Source: Streptomyces flavochromogenes | GTDB lineage: Bacteria; Actinomycetota; Actinomycetes; Streptomycetales; Streptomycetaceae | Length of the DNA: 64,000 bases | Assembly: GCF_000717595.1 (NCBI RefSeq) | Contig: NZ_JNZO01000001.1 | Span: 186,001 to 250,000, forward strand | Direction of reading: 5' to 3' | Shown: in pieces, positions 33,429 through 41,914 of the stretch | How positions within the stretch are numbered: position 1 is the stretch's first letter | How the letters are laid out: every line of letters begins with the position of its first letter | Position numbers and translations under genes: made by a program | Notes under the pieces: generated by a model | What the model was told of the DNA's origin: nothing | The model's input: only the letters and a program-made list of their open reading frames with translations | Database searches by the model: none

Positions 33429-35015
33429 TCAGGCGCTGTCGCGGACCGCGACGATGCCGTTGAAGACACCGACGTAGGCGGTGCCGTCGGGGCCGAGGGT
33501 GATCGGGGCCCAGTTGTTGTCGTACGCGAGGCCGGTGCCGGTGAAGCGGCTGAAGACCCGGCCGCCGGTGCGGAAGTCGACGGCCGTGAGGTACCAGGCG
33601 TCGATGCCCCACGCGTGGGGGCGCTTCTCGTAGAAGTAGAGCAGTCCGTTGACGGTGGAGAGCTTGGGCACGGTCGAGGGCGAGCGGACGTCGCTCTCCC
33701 AGACGGTGTCGCAGCCGCTGCCGTCGGCGCGTACGTCGATCCGGGTCGCGCCGCCCACCACGCTGCGGCCGAGGAGGAGCGTACTCGGGTTCTCGTAGCC
33801 GTAGTTGTTCTCGACGACGAGGCTGTTGCCCCAGCTGATCAGGGAGTTGTCGGTGGTGGAAGCCCCCGGGCCGAAGACCGGCACCTTGCAGACGAGGCGC
33901 TCGGCGGCGGGGACGTCGGCGCCCCGGCGGTAGACGAGGACGTTCATCCGGTCGTCGGCGTTGTCGGTGATGGCGACGTACTCGTCATGGAGACCGAAGA
34001 GGTCGGGCGTGGTGCCCGAACCCTGGTTCACCGAACCGGGCTTGGTGCCGGTCCCCCGGTCGTACGGCTCGCGCCAGCGGACGCGCGGGACGCCGTCCGC
34101 GTCGGCGTCGAAGCTGTACAGGGCGTGGTCGGTGACGAGGGACACGCCGTCCTCGGCGACGGAGAAGGAGTTCTGGATCTCCTCGCCGTCCAGGCGGATC
34201 GCGCGCAGCGCGCCCGTCGCCGGGTCGACGGTGCCGACGCGGCCGAGGCGGGTGACCCACCAGATGCGGCCGTCCCAGTCCGGCATGACGGAGGTGACGG
34301 GGTCGCAGGCGCCGCTGGGGAAGAGGTTGGTCCAGCTGACGCAGTCGTGCGGGACGAGGGAGGTGAGGTCCCAGTCGTTCTCGACGACGAACTCCCACGT
34401 CCGGTCCGCCTTCTGACGGTGCGAGATGCGCTGGATGTGCTGCCGCGGGTCGGCGAGGACGACGCGGTCCTGGTCGTCGAGGTAGAAGTAGGCGCCGCCG
34501 GACGTGTCCTTGAAGATCTTCTCGAAGTCGAGGCGGGTGATGGCCTCGACGGTGGACGAGCGCTGCGGCAGCTTGTACTCGGCGAGGGTGTCGAGCGTGC
34601 GCGGGTCGAGCAGCTTCAGCAGGAAGCCGCTGAAGGTGCCGCACACGGTGACGAGCCGGCCCTCGGAGTCGAAGGTGACGGTGGCGCACTCGCCGCCCAC
34701 GGGGGCGATCTTCTCGCTGTCCACGCGCGGGGCACGGCCGAGCGGCCCCGGATAGGGGTGGGTGCCGCTGCCCGCGCCGTCGGCGTGCATGCCGCTGCGC
34801 CCGTTCGGGGCGAGGTACGGGTGCTGGGCGGTGCCCTCGCCCGGCACGGGCCGTGCGGTGGCGGGGGCGCCCTCGTAGTGCTCCACGAGGCGGTGGCCGA
34901 GGCCGAGCGGGATCTCCTGGGCCTGGGCGACGGGGGCGGACCCCGCCATGACGGCGGCGGCGAGCGCGATCAGCGTGAGCGCGCGGGCTCGTCTTCGGGG
35001 CGGGTGCGTGGCCAA
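33429..35015 (-). CDS. Secreted protein with quinoprotein-like repeats, unknown function
   Basis: TTG 35015 (GAGGAG upstream) gives 528 residues with a typical Sec signal peptide (RRRARALTLIALAAAVMAGSAPVAQAQE). The mature protein is rich in beta-strand blades such as CATVTFDSEGRLVTVCGTFSGFLLKLLDPRTLDTL, GRIWWVTRLGRVGTVDPATGALRAIRL, GVSLVTDHALYSFDADADGVPRVRWREPY and APITLGPDGTAYVGVFNGIVAVRDS, the pattern of a PQQ/YVTN-like beta-propeller. Six Cys residues may form disulfides. No enzyme signature is visible. It is probably an extracellular beta-propeller. Confidence 0.7.
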   Translation of the reverse strand: MATHPPRRRARALTLIALAAAVMAGSAPVAQAQEIPLGLGHRLVEHYEGAPATARPVPGEGTAQHPYLAPNGRSGMHADGAGSGTHPYPGPLGRAPRVDSEKIAPVGGECATVTFDSEGRLVTVCGTFSGFLLKLLDPRTLDTLAEYKLPQRSSTVEAITRLDFEKIFKDTSGGAYFYLDDQDRVVLADPRQHIQRISHRQKADRTWEFVVENDWDLTSLVPHDCVSWTNLFPSGACDPVTSVMPDWDGRIWWVTRLGRVGTVDPATGALRAIRLDGEEIQNSFSVAEDGVSLVTDHALYSFDADADGVPRVRWREPYDRGTGTKPGSVNQGSGTTPDLFGLHDEYVAITDNADDRMNVLVYRRGADVPAAERLVCKVPVFGPGASTTDNSLISWGNSLVVENNYGYENPSTLLLGRSVVGGATRIDVRADGSGCDTVWESDVRSPSTVPKLSTVNGLLYFYEKRPHAWGIDAWYLTAVDFRTGGRVFSRFTGTGLAYDNNWAPITLGPDGTAYVGVFNGIVAVRDSA

Positions 35016-35132
35016 TGCGGCTCCTCGGGTTGCTGACTAACTGTCGCGCCGGCGGCCGACGCTAGGCCCGAGTCCGTGAGATGTACATGCAACTGCCCCG
35101 TGTTTCACAGGCAGTTCACGATAGGGCAGCGG

Positions 35133-35327
35133 TCACGGTTTGAGGCTGGAGACCACATTGGCGGTGGCGGCGACCCCGTTGTGGATGGTCGGCGCCATGC
35201 TGGTGCCGGCGAGGAAGAAGCCCAGCAGGGCACAGACGAGCGCATGGGTGACCTTGAGTCCCCCGTTGCGCAGGAAGATCACGGCCAGCACCAGCAGCAG
35301 CACCACGACAGAAATGGAAACGGCCAT
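35133..35327 (-). CDS. Small membrane protein (64 aa)
   Basis: ATG 35327 with GGAGGG eleven bases upstream gives 64 residues with two hydrophobic helices: AVSISVVVLLLVLAVIFLRNGGLK and HALVCALLGFFLAGTSMAPTI. Similar short proteins with LRNGGLK-x-HALVCxLLGF are familiar in Streptomyces genomes. Their function is unknown to me. A 7-7-7 inverted repeat (35347-35367) precedes the start and may control it. Confidence 0.7.
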   Translation of the reverse strand: MAVSISVVVLLLVLAVIFLRNGGLKVTHALVCALLGFFLAGTSMAPTIHNGVAATANVVSSLKP

Positions 35328-35346
35328 CGCGTTCACGTCCCTCCGT

Positions 35347-35367
35347 CGCCGCACCGGAATTGCGGCG
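35347..35367 (-). promoter_or_regulatory. Inverted repeat before the small membrane protein gene
   Basis: CGCCGCA (35347-35353) and TGCGGCG (35361-35367) are perfect arms around CCGGAAT, immediately upstream of the small membrane protein's ribosome-binding site. It could be an operator or a 5'-UTR hairpin. Confidence 0.4.
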
Positions 35368-35543
35368 TTCGGCGGACAGTGTGACGGAATGCGCGGTCCG
35401 TCCGGGCGAATGGCGGGGCGGCCATACGGGTGAGATTCGGCCGGTGCCGGCCGCCGAGGACCGGCGATGCCCGGCCGGCGGACCGCGTCAGGCTCCTGAT
35501 CGGCGAGCGACCGCTCGGACAGAGCCCGTTCAGGTCGCCCGCG

Positions 35544-36215
35544 TCACGGGCCCTCCTCGGCGGGCAGGCAGTCCTTCCACTCCACCGTGCGGTCGCACCA
35601 GCGCCGCAGCAGGACCCGGTCGTGGCCGACGGCGAGGAGGCCCGCGCCGGTCTCCTCCCGGTAGGTCTCGACGGCGGCGACCAGGGCCGCCGTGGTGGAG
35701 GCGTCGAGCATCGCGGTCATCTCGTCGCAGATCAGCCAGCGGGGGCGCAGGGCCAGGGCCCGTCCCAGGCAGGCGCGTTGGAGCTGGCCGTCGCTGACCT
35801 CGTGCGCGCGGCGGCCGAGCAGGTCGGGGGTGAGGCCGACGGCCGGGGCGAGTTCGGCGAGACGCGCCGCCGCCTCGGCTCGCCGGCCGGTGGCCCGGAG
35901 CGGTTCGACGAGGAGGTCGGCGAGGGTGAGCCGGGGGTCGGCGGCGGTGCGGGGCTGCTGGAACACGACGCCGACGGCGGTGCGGAGTTCACGCGGCGCA
36001 CGGTGGCGCCAGGCCGTGACCTCGGTGCCGTCGAGGACGAACCGCCCCGCGTCCGGTCGGTGGAGGAGGGCCGCGACGCGGGCGAGGGTGGACTTGCCGC
36101 AGCCGCTCGGGCCGAGGAGTCCGACGGACTCCCCGGGGGCGACGGTGAGCGAGGCGCCCCGGAAGACGGGGGCGCGGCGGTCGTATCCGGCGGTGACGGT
36201 GTCGAGTTCAAGCAC
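35544..36215 (-). CDS. nikE: Nickel/peptide ABC transporter ATP-binding protein (NikE-like)
   Basis: GTG 36215 (GGAG upstream) overlaps the preceding ATPase stop by 8 bp and gives 223 residues. Walker A GPSGCGKSTL, Q-loop FQQPRTAADPRLTLADLL, signature VSDGQLQRACLGRAL, Walker B LICDEMTAMLD and the switch histidine GHDRVLL are present. The SDGQLQR signature and CDEMTAMLD Walker B are typical of the second ATPase of Dpp/Nik systems. It is the last gene of the five-gene operon. It lacks the oligopeptide C-terminal extension, so it is short. Confidence 0.85.
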   Translation of the reverse strand: MLELDTVTAGYDRRAPVFRGASLTVAPGESVGLLGPSGCGKSTLARVAALLHRPDAGRFVLDGTEVTAWRHRAPRELRTAVGVVFQQPRTAADPRLTLADLLVEPLRATGRRAEAAARLAELAPAVGLTPDLLGRRAHEVSDGQLQRACLGRALALRPRWLICDEMTAMLDASTTAALVAAVETYREETGAGLLAVGHDRVLLRRWCDRTVEWKDCLPAEEGP

Positions 36216-37221
36216 GGGGGTGCTCCGGGTGGTGACAGGCCAGGTTGGCCGTGAACTCCGGCCGGTTGGAGCAGAGTTCGGTGGCCAGCGGGCAGCGCGG
36301 GGCGAACGCGCAGCCCTCCGGCAGGGCGGAGAGCTCCGGCGGCATGCCGGGGATCGGGGTGAACGCCCGGTCGGGCAGCGCGTCGAGCAGACCCCGGGCG
36401 TAGGGATGGCGGGGGCCGGCGGGGCCGAAGAACCGGTGGGCGGGGGCGATTTCGACGATGCGGCCCGCGTACATGACGGCGACGCGGTCGGCGATGCGCG
36501 CGGCGGCGGCCAGATCGTGGGTGATGAGGAGCAGGGCGCGGCCGTCGTCGGCGTGGCGGCGCAGTTCGTCCACGGTGCGGTCGACGAGGTCCCGGTCGAG
36601 GCCGGTGGTCGGCTCGTCGGCGAGCAGCAGCCGCGCGTCACCGATGAGGGCGAGGGCGGTGGCGGCGCGCTGGGCGAGTCCTCCGGACAGCTCGTGCGGG
36701 TACCGGTCGAGGTGCCCGGCCGGGAAGGCGGCCCGCTCGGCGGCGTCCTCGGCGGCCTTGCGGCGGGCGCGGCGGGAGGTGCCGGTGAGCGCGCGGACGG
36801 TCTCCTCCAGCTGGGACCGTACGGTGCGGACGGGGGTGAGGTGGGCGGCCGGGCTCTGCGGTACGAGCCCGACGCGGCGGCCCCGCACGGTGCGGGCAAG
36901 GGTCTTCTCGTCGGCCGCGATCAGGTCGGTCTGGGCGGCCCCGTCGGGGTCCGCGAGCAGGGCCGTACCGGACGTCTCGGCGTTGCCGGGGAGCAGCCCG
37001 AGGAGGGCGGAGGCCAGCACGGACTTGCCGCACCCGCTCTCGCCGACGAGGGCGAGGCACTCCCCCGCGCCGAGGTCGAAGTCGGCGTCGCTGACGGCCT
37101 CGACGGTCCGCCCGCCACGCAGCCGGAACCGGACGCTCAGGTCACGGACGCTGAGGACCGCGTCCTCCGCCCGCCCGGCGGAGACGGCGTCGAGGGCGCG
37201 GAGCACGTTCTCGGCGGTCAC
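36208..37221 (-). CDS. nikD: Nickel/peptide ABC transporter ATP-binding protein (NikD-like)
   Basis: GTG 37221 overlaps the permease stop by 4 bp (GTGA) and gives 337 residues. Walker A GESGCGKSVL, Q-loop VPQSPAAHLTPVRTV, signature LSGGLAQRAATALAL, Walker B LLADEPTTGLD and switch THDLAAAARIADRV are present. The C-terminal oligopeptide/dipeptide extension AFTPIPGMPPELSALPEGCAFAPRCPLATELC carries the Cys cluster usual in this subfamily. It pairs with the NikE-like ATPase to drive the two permeases. Confidence 0.88.
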   Translation of the reverse strand: MTAENVLRALDAVSAGRAEDAVLSVRDLSVRFRLRGGRTVEAVSDADFDLGAGECLALVGESGCGKSVLASALLGLLPGNAETSGTALLADPDGAAQTDLIAADEKTLARTVRGRRVGLVPQSPAAHLTPVRTVRSQLEETVRALTGTSRRARRKAAEDAAERAAFPAGHLDRYPHELSGGLAQRAATALALIGDARLLLADEPTTGLDRDLVDRTVDELRRHADDGRALLLITHDLAAAARIADRVAVMYAGRIVEIAPAHRFFGPAGPRHPYARGLLDALPDRAFTPIPGMPPELSALPEGCAFAPRCPLATELCSNRPEFTANLACHHPEHPRA

Positions 37222-38054
37222 AGCATGAGCTCCGATCGGCGGCGCGGGTTGAGGCGGTCGCGCCAGACGCCGGCGAGGCCGGCGAGGGCGAGGGTCGGGA
37301 CGATGAGCAGCAGGCCGGGGAAGAGGGTGGGCCAGCCGTATCCGGCGAGGAGCGAGGAGCGGGCGTTCTGGACGAGGTTGCCCAGGCTCGCCTGGTGGCT
37401 GGGGAGGCCGAGGCCGAGGAAGGACAGCGCGGACTCGTGCCACATGGCGTGCGGGACCATCAGGACGGCCGCGAGGCCCGCTTGCGGCAGGACGGCGGGG
37501 AGCAGGTGGCGGACGGCGACGCGCCACCGTGTGGCGCCGCCGGAGATCGCGGCTTCGACGAAGGGCCTGGTGCGCAGGGAGAGGACCTCGGAGCGCACGA
37601 TCCGGGCGGTGGAGAGCCAGTGGGTGACGGCCACGGAGGCGATCACCGGCCAGACGCCGGGCCGGAAGAGGGCGACCACGAAGATGCCGAGCAGCAGGTG
37701 CGGCACGGAGGAGAAGGTGTCGACGAGCCGCATGAGGGTGCGGTCGGTCCAGCCGCCGAGCGCCCCGGCGGCCGCGCCGACGGCGGTGCCGACGACCGTG
37801 GCGACGAGCGCGGCGACGAGGCCGACGAGCAGCGAGATCCGCAGGCCGTAGACGCAGCGCAGCAGCAGGTCGCGGCCGAGGTCGTCGGTGCCGAAGGGGT
37901 GCTCCCAGGACGGCGGGAGGAGCTTGCGCGAGAGGTCGACGGCCTGTTCGTCGAGCTGGACGAGCGGCGGCACGACCAGGACCGCGAGGAGGACGACGCC
38001 GACGACGAGGGCGGAGCTCCAGAGCCGCAGGCGGTGGGTGCGCGGGTCAGCCAT
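37218..38054 (-). CDS. nikC: Nickel/peptide ABC transporter permease (NikC/DppC-like)
   Basis: The 278-residue permease has an N-terminal anchor helix and about five more membrane segments. HPFGTDDLGRDLLLRCVYGLRISLLVGL is the diagnostic DppC/NikC opening. The ATPase-docking EAA loop reads FVEAAISGGATRWRVAVRHLLPAVLPQ. ATG 38054 overlaps the NikB-like stop by 8 bp and its own stop overlaps the NikD start by 4 bp, so the operon is translationally coupled. Confidence 0.88.
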   Translation of the reverse strand: MADPRTHRLRLWSSALVVGVVLLAVLVVPPLVQLDEQAVDLSRKLLPPSWEHPFGTDDLGRDLLLRCVYGLRISLLVGLVAALVATVVGTAVGAAAGALGGWTDRTLMRLVDTFSSVPHLLLGIFVVALFRPGVWPVIASVAVTHWLSTARIVRSEVLSLRTRPFVEAAISGGATRWRVAVRHLLPAVLPQAGLAAVLMVPHAMWHESALSFLGLGLPSHQASLGNLVQNARSSLLAGYGWPTLFPGLLLIVPTLALAGLAGVWRDRLNPRRRSELML

Positions 38055-39012
38055 CGAAGCCCACCCTCGGGTCGGCGAGTCCGTAGAGGAGGTCGGAGAG
38101 GAGGTTCCCGAGGAGTACGGCGGCCGTGGCCAGCACCGTGAGCGCGGCGAGCAGCGGGAAGTCCACGGAGGTGGCGGCCTGGACGGTGGCGGCGGCGATG
38201 CCGGGCCAGCTGAAGACGGTCTCCACGAGCAGGGCGCCGGTGATCAGCTCGGGCACGCGGGAGCCGATGAGGGTGAGCATGGGCAGCATCCCGGAGCGGA
38301 GGGCGTGGCCGGTGAGGACGGTGCGTTCGCGCAGGCCGCGGGCGCGCGCGCCGCGTACGGGGTCCTCGTCCAGGGCGTCGCCGACGCCCTGGCGGACGTA
38401 CAGGAAGAACCAGGGCAGCTGGGAGACGCCGAGGACGAGCGCGGGCAGCACGAGGTGGCGGGCGACCTGGTCGGCGGTGACGGTGTCGCTCGCGGTGTCG
38501 GTGAGTCCGCCGGCGGGCAGCGCGCCGAGCTCGAGCGCGAAGAACCAGATGGCGAGGAGGCCGAGCCAGAAGGCCGGGGCGGCTTCGAGGGTGTACGCGA
38601 CGGAGCTGACGGCCCGGTCGATCAGGCCGCCGCGGCGGCGCCCGGCGAGGACGCCGAGGAGGGTGCCGAGGGCGATGGCCACGAGGAACGCGGTGACGGC
38701 GAGGAGGACGGACCAGCCGAGGCGCTCGCCGATGACCTCGGCCACGGGCCTGCGCATGACGGCGGAGTCGCCGAGGTCGCCGGTGAGGGCGGAGGTGAGC
38801 CACTCCCACCAGCGGGTGAGGAGGGGCCGGTCGACGCCGAGGTTGGCGCGGAGCTGGTCGAGGTTCTCCTGCGAGGCGGTGAGCCCGGCGGTGCCGGCGT
38901 AGGCCTTGACGGGGTCGAACGGGGAGGCTTCGGCGACGGCGAACACCGCGAAGGTGACGGCGAGGAGGACGGGGACGGCGGCCAGGGCGCGTCGTCCCGT
39001 CATCCGTGCCAT
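38047..39012 (-). CDS. nikB: Nickel/peptide ABC transporter permease (NikB/DppB-like)
   Basis: ATG 39012 (321 residues) is preferred to upstream ATG 39087, which lies inside the preceding gene. Six membrane segments are evident. NLGVDRPLLTRWWEWLTSALTGDLGDS is the typical DppB periplasmic segment, and the docking loop is DEDPVRGARARGLRERTVLTGHALRSGMLPMLTLIG. It lies 23 bp after the binding-protein gene and forms the heteromeric channel with the NikC-like permease. Confidence 0.88.
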   Translation of the reverse strand: MARMTGRRALAAVPVLLAVTFAVFAVAEASPFDPVKAYAGTAGLTASQENLDQLRANLGVDRPLLTRWWEWLTSALTGDLGDSAVMRRPVAEVIGERLGWSVLLAVTAFLVAIALGTLLGVLAGRRRGGLIDRAVSSVAYTLEAAPAFWLGLLAIWFFALELGALPAGGLTDTASDTVTADQVARHLVLPALVLGVSQLPWFFLYVRQGVGDALDEDPVRGARARGLRERTVLTGHALRSGMLPMLTLIGSRVPELITGALLVETVFSWPGIAAATVQAATSVDFPLLAALTVLATAAVLLGNLLSDLLYGLADPRVGFDG

Positions 39013-39035
39013 GGGCCCCCAGGGGAGGCGGCGCT

Positions 39036-40652
39036 TCACTTCTTCGTCGCTCCGGCGGGCTTCGGCTTCCAGTTCTCGACGTTCCACCAGGGACCGGAGG
39101 CCAGGCCGTGGTCGTGCGGCTCGGTCTGGGTGCTCGGCCCGTCCCAGGCGTCGTCGACGACGTAGAGGTGGTCGATGTGGGTGAGGAAGGTGTAGCCGGG
39201 GTTCTTCACCAGTTCGCGCTGGACGGTGTCGTACGCGGCGCGGCGCTTGGCGAGGTCGTTCGTGCGGCGGCCCTCGTCGAGGGCGCGGTCGACGGTCTTG
39301 TTGTCGTACCGGGCCATGTTGTTGAAGCCGTCGCCGGCGAGGCTCGACTTCAGGAGCAGGTACTGGTCGAAGTCGGGGTCGCCGGGCGCGCCGCCGCCCG
39401 CGAGGACGGCGTCGGTCTTCATCCGCGGCTCGATGACCTCCCAGGTGCCGGCCTGGGCGGTGATGTCGATGCCGGCCTTCTTGGCGTCGGAGACGTACGC
39501 GAGGGCGTGGTCCTGCCGGAGCTTGTCGCCGGAGAGGTACCAGAGCGGGAAGGCGGCGCGGACGCCGTTCTTGACGCGGATGCCGTCGGGGCCGGGCTTC
39601 CAGCCGGCCTCGTCGAGGATCTTCTGCGCGCCGGCGAGGTCGTGGCGGCGCTCGGTGCCCTTCGCGAACCAGGGGCTGTCGGTGGGGACGGGCCCGTAGG
39701 CGGGCTTCCCGGCTCCTACGAGGATCTTGTCGACCATGGTCTGCCGGTCGACGGCGATGTCGAGGGCGCGGCGGATGCCGGTGTCGCCGGCGACCTTGTC
39801 GTGGGTGGGCAGGGTGACCGTGCGGTAGTCGTAGGTCTTCGCCTGCCAGGTCTTCTTGGTCTTGTCGCCCTTGAATCCGGCGGCGAGGTTCGGCGGCAGG
39901 ACGGCGCCGTCGAGGTCGCCGGCGCGGAGCCGGGTGGCACGGACGTCGTCGTCCTTGATGATCGCCATGGTGAACTTCTTCACCGCGGGCGCGCCGTTCC
40001 AGTAGGTCGGGTTGGCCGTGAAACTGAGCTTCTCGCCCTTGGACCAGCCGGTGAGTACGTACGGGCCGGTGCCTACCGGCCGGGTGGTGAAGGCGCCCGT
40101 GTTGACGTCCTGCTTCGCCGCGACGTGCTCGGGGGCGATGGCGTGGACGGTGCGCTCGGCGAAGGGCGCGTAGGGGTACTTGAGGTGGAAGACGACGGTG
40201 TCGTCGCCGACCGCCTCGACGCTCTTGAGGGCGTCGAGTTCGGTGCGCGAGGCGTTGTTCGTCTTCGGGTCGAGGATCGTCCGGTAGGTGAAGACGACGT
40301 CCTGGGCCGTGAACGGGGCGCCGTCGCTGAAGGTGACCCCGTCGCGGAGGGTGTACGTGTAGGTGAGCCCTCCGTCGGCGATGCGCGGCAGTGCGGTGGC
40401 GAGCGCCGGCTTCAGCTTCATGTCGGCGTCGAAGGCGAGGAGCCCGTCGAAGATCTTGGAGTTGCCGTCCTTGCCGTAACCGAGGAGGGGGCTGAGGGTC
40501 TCGGGCTCGTAGGCGATGCCGACGACCGCGGAATCCCTGGGTCCGCCGGAGGCCCCGGCGGTGGAGCCGGGGTTCGTGCAGGCCGCCGCGGTGAGGGCGG
40601 TGGCCCCCGCGAGCGTCGCGGCGGCCGTGCCGCGGAGGAATCGGGCGGTCAT
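39036..40652 (-). CDS. nikA: Nickel/peptide-binding lipoprotein (NikA/SBP_bac_5)
   Basis: ATG 40652 gives 538 residues. A signal peptide ends at LTAAAC with Cys25, then an SBP_bac_5 fold follows: DSAVVGIAYEPETLSPLLGYG, KIFDGLLAFDADMKLKPALATALP, LTYTYTLRDGVTFSDGAPFTAQDVVFTYRTILDP and DYRTVTLPTHDKVAGDTGIRRALDIAVDR. This family binds peptides, nickel-histidine or nickelophores. Its sequence alone does not settle which. A Nur-box match lies 34 bp upstream, so nickel import is the best reading: low nickel would lift repression. First gene of a five-gene operon. Confidence 0.82.
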   Translation of the reverse strand: MTARFLRGTAAATLAGATALTAAACTNPGSTAGASGGPRDSAVVGIAYEPETLSPLLGYGKDGNSKIFDGLLAFDADMKLKPALATALPRIADGGLTYTYTLRDGVTFSDGAPFTAQDVVFTYRTILDPKTNNASRTELDALKSVEAVGDDTVVFHLKYPYAPFAERTVHAIAPEHVAAKQDVNTGAFTTRPVGTGPYVLTGWSKGEKLSFTANPTYWNGAPAVKKFTMAIIKDDDVRATRLRAGDLDGAVLPPNLAAGFKGDKTKKTWQAKTYDYRTVTLPTHDKVAGDTGIRRALDIAVDRQTMVDKILVGAGKPAYGPVPTDSPWFAKGTERRHDLAGAQKILDEAGWKPGPDGIRVKNGVRAAFPLWYLSGDKLRQDHALAYVSDAKKAGIDITAQAGTWEVIEPRMKTDAVLAGGGAPGDPDFDQYLLLKSSLAGDGFNNMARYDNKTVDRALDEGRRTNDLAKRRAAYDTVQRELVKNPGYTFLTHIDHLYVVDDAWDGPSTQTEPHDHGLASGPWWNVENWKPKPAGATKK

Positions 40653-40685
40653 CGTGGCCACACCCCTTTTGGAGATCAACTGTTA

Positions 40686-40702
40686 TTGCGAACAGCTTGC
40701 AA
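40686..40702 (-). promoter_or_regulatory. Nur (nickel uptake regulator) box candidate
   Basis: TTGCGA-ACAGC-TTGCAA matches the published Streptomyces Nur box tTGCaa-N5-ttGCAA in every conserved position. It lies in a strikingly AT-rich segment directly upstream of the nikA-like gene. Nur is a Fur-family repressor that binds such sites when nickel is plentiful. Site and gene content agree, so the call is firm for an inference. Confidence 0.75.
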
Positions 40703-40734
40703 TTAAACAGTATGTAAAGGGGTGCGGACGCGGC

Positions 40735-40752
40735 GGCCCCTTACAAGGGGCC
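40735..40752 (-). terminator. Hairpin after the acyl-CoA dehydrogenase operon
   Basis: GGCCCC (40735-40740) and GGGGCC (40747-40752) flank TTACAA. It lies about 55 bp past the operon's stop at 40808 and before the nik promoter, so it probably insulates nik from read-through. Confidence 0.55.
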
Positions 40753-40767
40753 TCACATCAGCCGGGA

Positions 40768-40805
40768 GGGCGGCGCCGCGTCCGGCCGGGGGGCGGCGCC
40801 GCGTC
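40768..40805. repeat. 15-bp direct repeat
   Basis: GGGCGGCGCCGCGTC occurs at 40768-40782 and again at 40791-40805, ending just before the stop of the acyl-CoA dehydrogenase gene. Each copy contains the self-complementary GGCGCC. Confidence 0.8.
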
Positions 40806-40807
40806 GG

Positions 40808-41914
40808 CTAGGCCGGCGGCGCCAGGCCGACCAGGGCGGCGATCGCGTCCTGGTGCCGGCCCGTGGAGCCGAGCGCGATCTGGTCCGACTTGGCCCGCTT
40901 GAGCGCCAGGTGCGCCGGGTGCTCCCAGGTCATCCCGATCCCGCCGTGCAGCTGGACGCACTCCTCGGCGGCCCGTACGGCGACCCTGGAGCAGTACGCC
41001 TGTGCCACGGCCACGGTCAGCGGGGCGTCCGCGCTGCCGGTGGCGAGGGCGTCGGCGGCGGCGCGGGCCGCCGCCCGGGCCCCGACAAGGTCCAGCCAGA
41101 GCTGGGCCATACGGTGCTTGAGGGCCTGGAACGAGCCGACCGGCCTGTTGAACTGGTGGCGCTCGCGGGTGTAACGGACGGTCTCCTCCAGACACCACTC
41201 GGCGAGGCCGAGCTGCTCCGAGGCGAGGAGTCCGGCCCCGGCGAGCAGCCCCCGCCGGACCGCCGCGCCGGCCGCGTCGGGACCCGCGAGCCGGGCGCCG
41301 ACCCCTGCGCCGGTGGTGACCGTGGCCAGGGGACGCGTCAGGTCGAGCGGGGTCTGCGGCTCGACGGTCGCCTCGCCGGCGGGTACGGCGTACAGACCGT
41401 CGGCCCGCAGGACGAGGAACACGTCGGCGGCGATGGCGTCGGCGACCGCCGCGACCCGCTCACCGGGCGCCGGCTCGGCGTCGGGCGCCGTCGACAGCGG
41501 TACGGCGAGGGCCGCGACCGTGCGGCCGCCCGCCAGCTCCGCGAGCAGTCCGGCCGCCGCGTCCCCCTCCCCCTCCAGGGCGAGCAGGGTCTCGGTGGCC
41601 ACCACCGCGCTCGTGAGGTAGGGCAGCGGGGTCACCGCCCGGCCCAGCTCCTCCAGGACGACGGCGGCCTCGCGGTGGCTCGCGCCCTGGCCGCCGAGCT
41701 TCTCCGGGACGAGGAGTCCGGCGACACCGATGTCGCCCGCGAGGGACTTCCACAGGCCGGGGACGTAGGGGCTGTCCGTCTCGATCCGGCCGAGGAGGGT
41801 CTGGTGGCCGGCCCGGTCGGCGAGCAGGGCGCGGACGGCGGCCCGCAGGTCGTCCTCGGTCTCGGAGTAGAGGAGGTCGAGCGGCTGTTCCGTCGGTTCG
41901 GACGATTCCGTCAT
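40808..41914 (-). CDS. Acyl-CoA dehydrogenase (small subunit type)
   Basis: The 368-residue protein has the three acyl-CoA dehydrogenase domains: N-terminal helices with VAGLLVPEKLGGQGASHREAAVVLEELGRA, a short middle beta domain, and the C-terminal helical FAD domain YTRERHQFNRPVGSFQALKHRMAQLWLDLVGARAAA ... EECVQLHGGIGMTWEHPAHLALKRAKSD. The middle domain is reduced and the usual catalytic Glu position is not obvious. Paired ACAD genes like this and 41911 often make heteromeric dehydrogenases, as in actinobacterial FadE pairs. It overlaps its partner by 4 bp. Substrate unknown. Confidence 0.85.
   Translation of the reverse strand: MTESSEPTEQPLDLLYSETEDDLRAAVRALLADRAGHQTLLGRIETDSPYVPGLWKSLAGDIGVAGLLVPEKLGGQGASHREAAVVLEELGRAVTPLPYLTSAVVATETLLALEGEGDAAAGLLAELAGGRTVAALAVPLSTAPDAEPAPGERVAAVADAIAADVFLVLRADGLYAVPAGEATVEPQTPLDLTRPLATVTTGAGVGARLAGPDAAGAAVRRGLLAGAGLLASEQLGLAEWCLEETVRYTRERHQFNRPVGSFQALKHRMAQLWLDLVGARAAARAAADALATGSADAPLTVAVAQAYCSRVAVRAAEECVQLHGGIGMTWEHPAHLALKRAKSDQIALGSTGRHQDAIAALVGLAPPA

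Noticed and set aside
35544..40652. Oligopeptide (Opp/Dpp) importer
   Set aside because: The protein families fit, but the Nur-box match in the only promoter and the operon size make nickel import the better reading. Peptide uptake remains the alternative.
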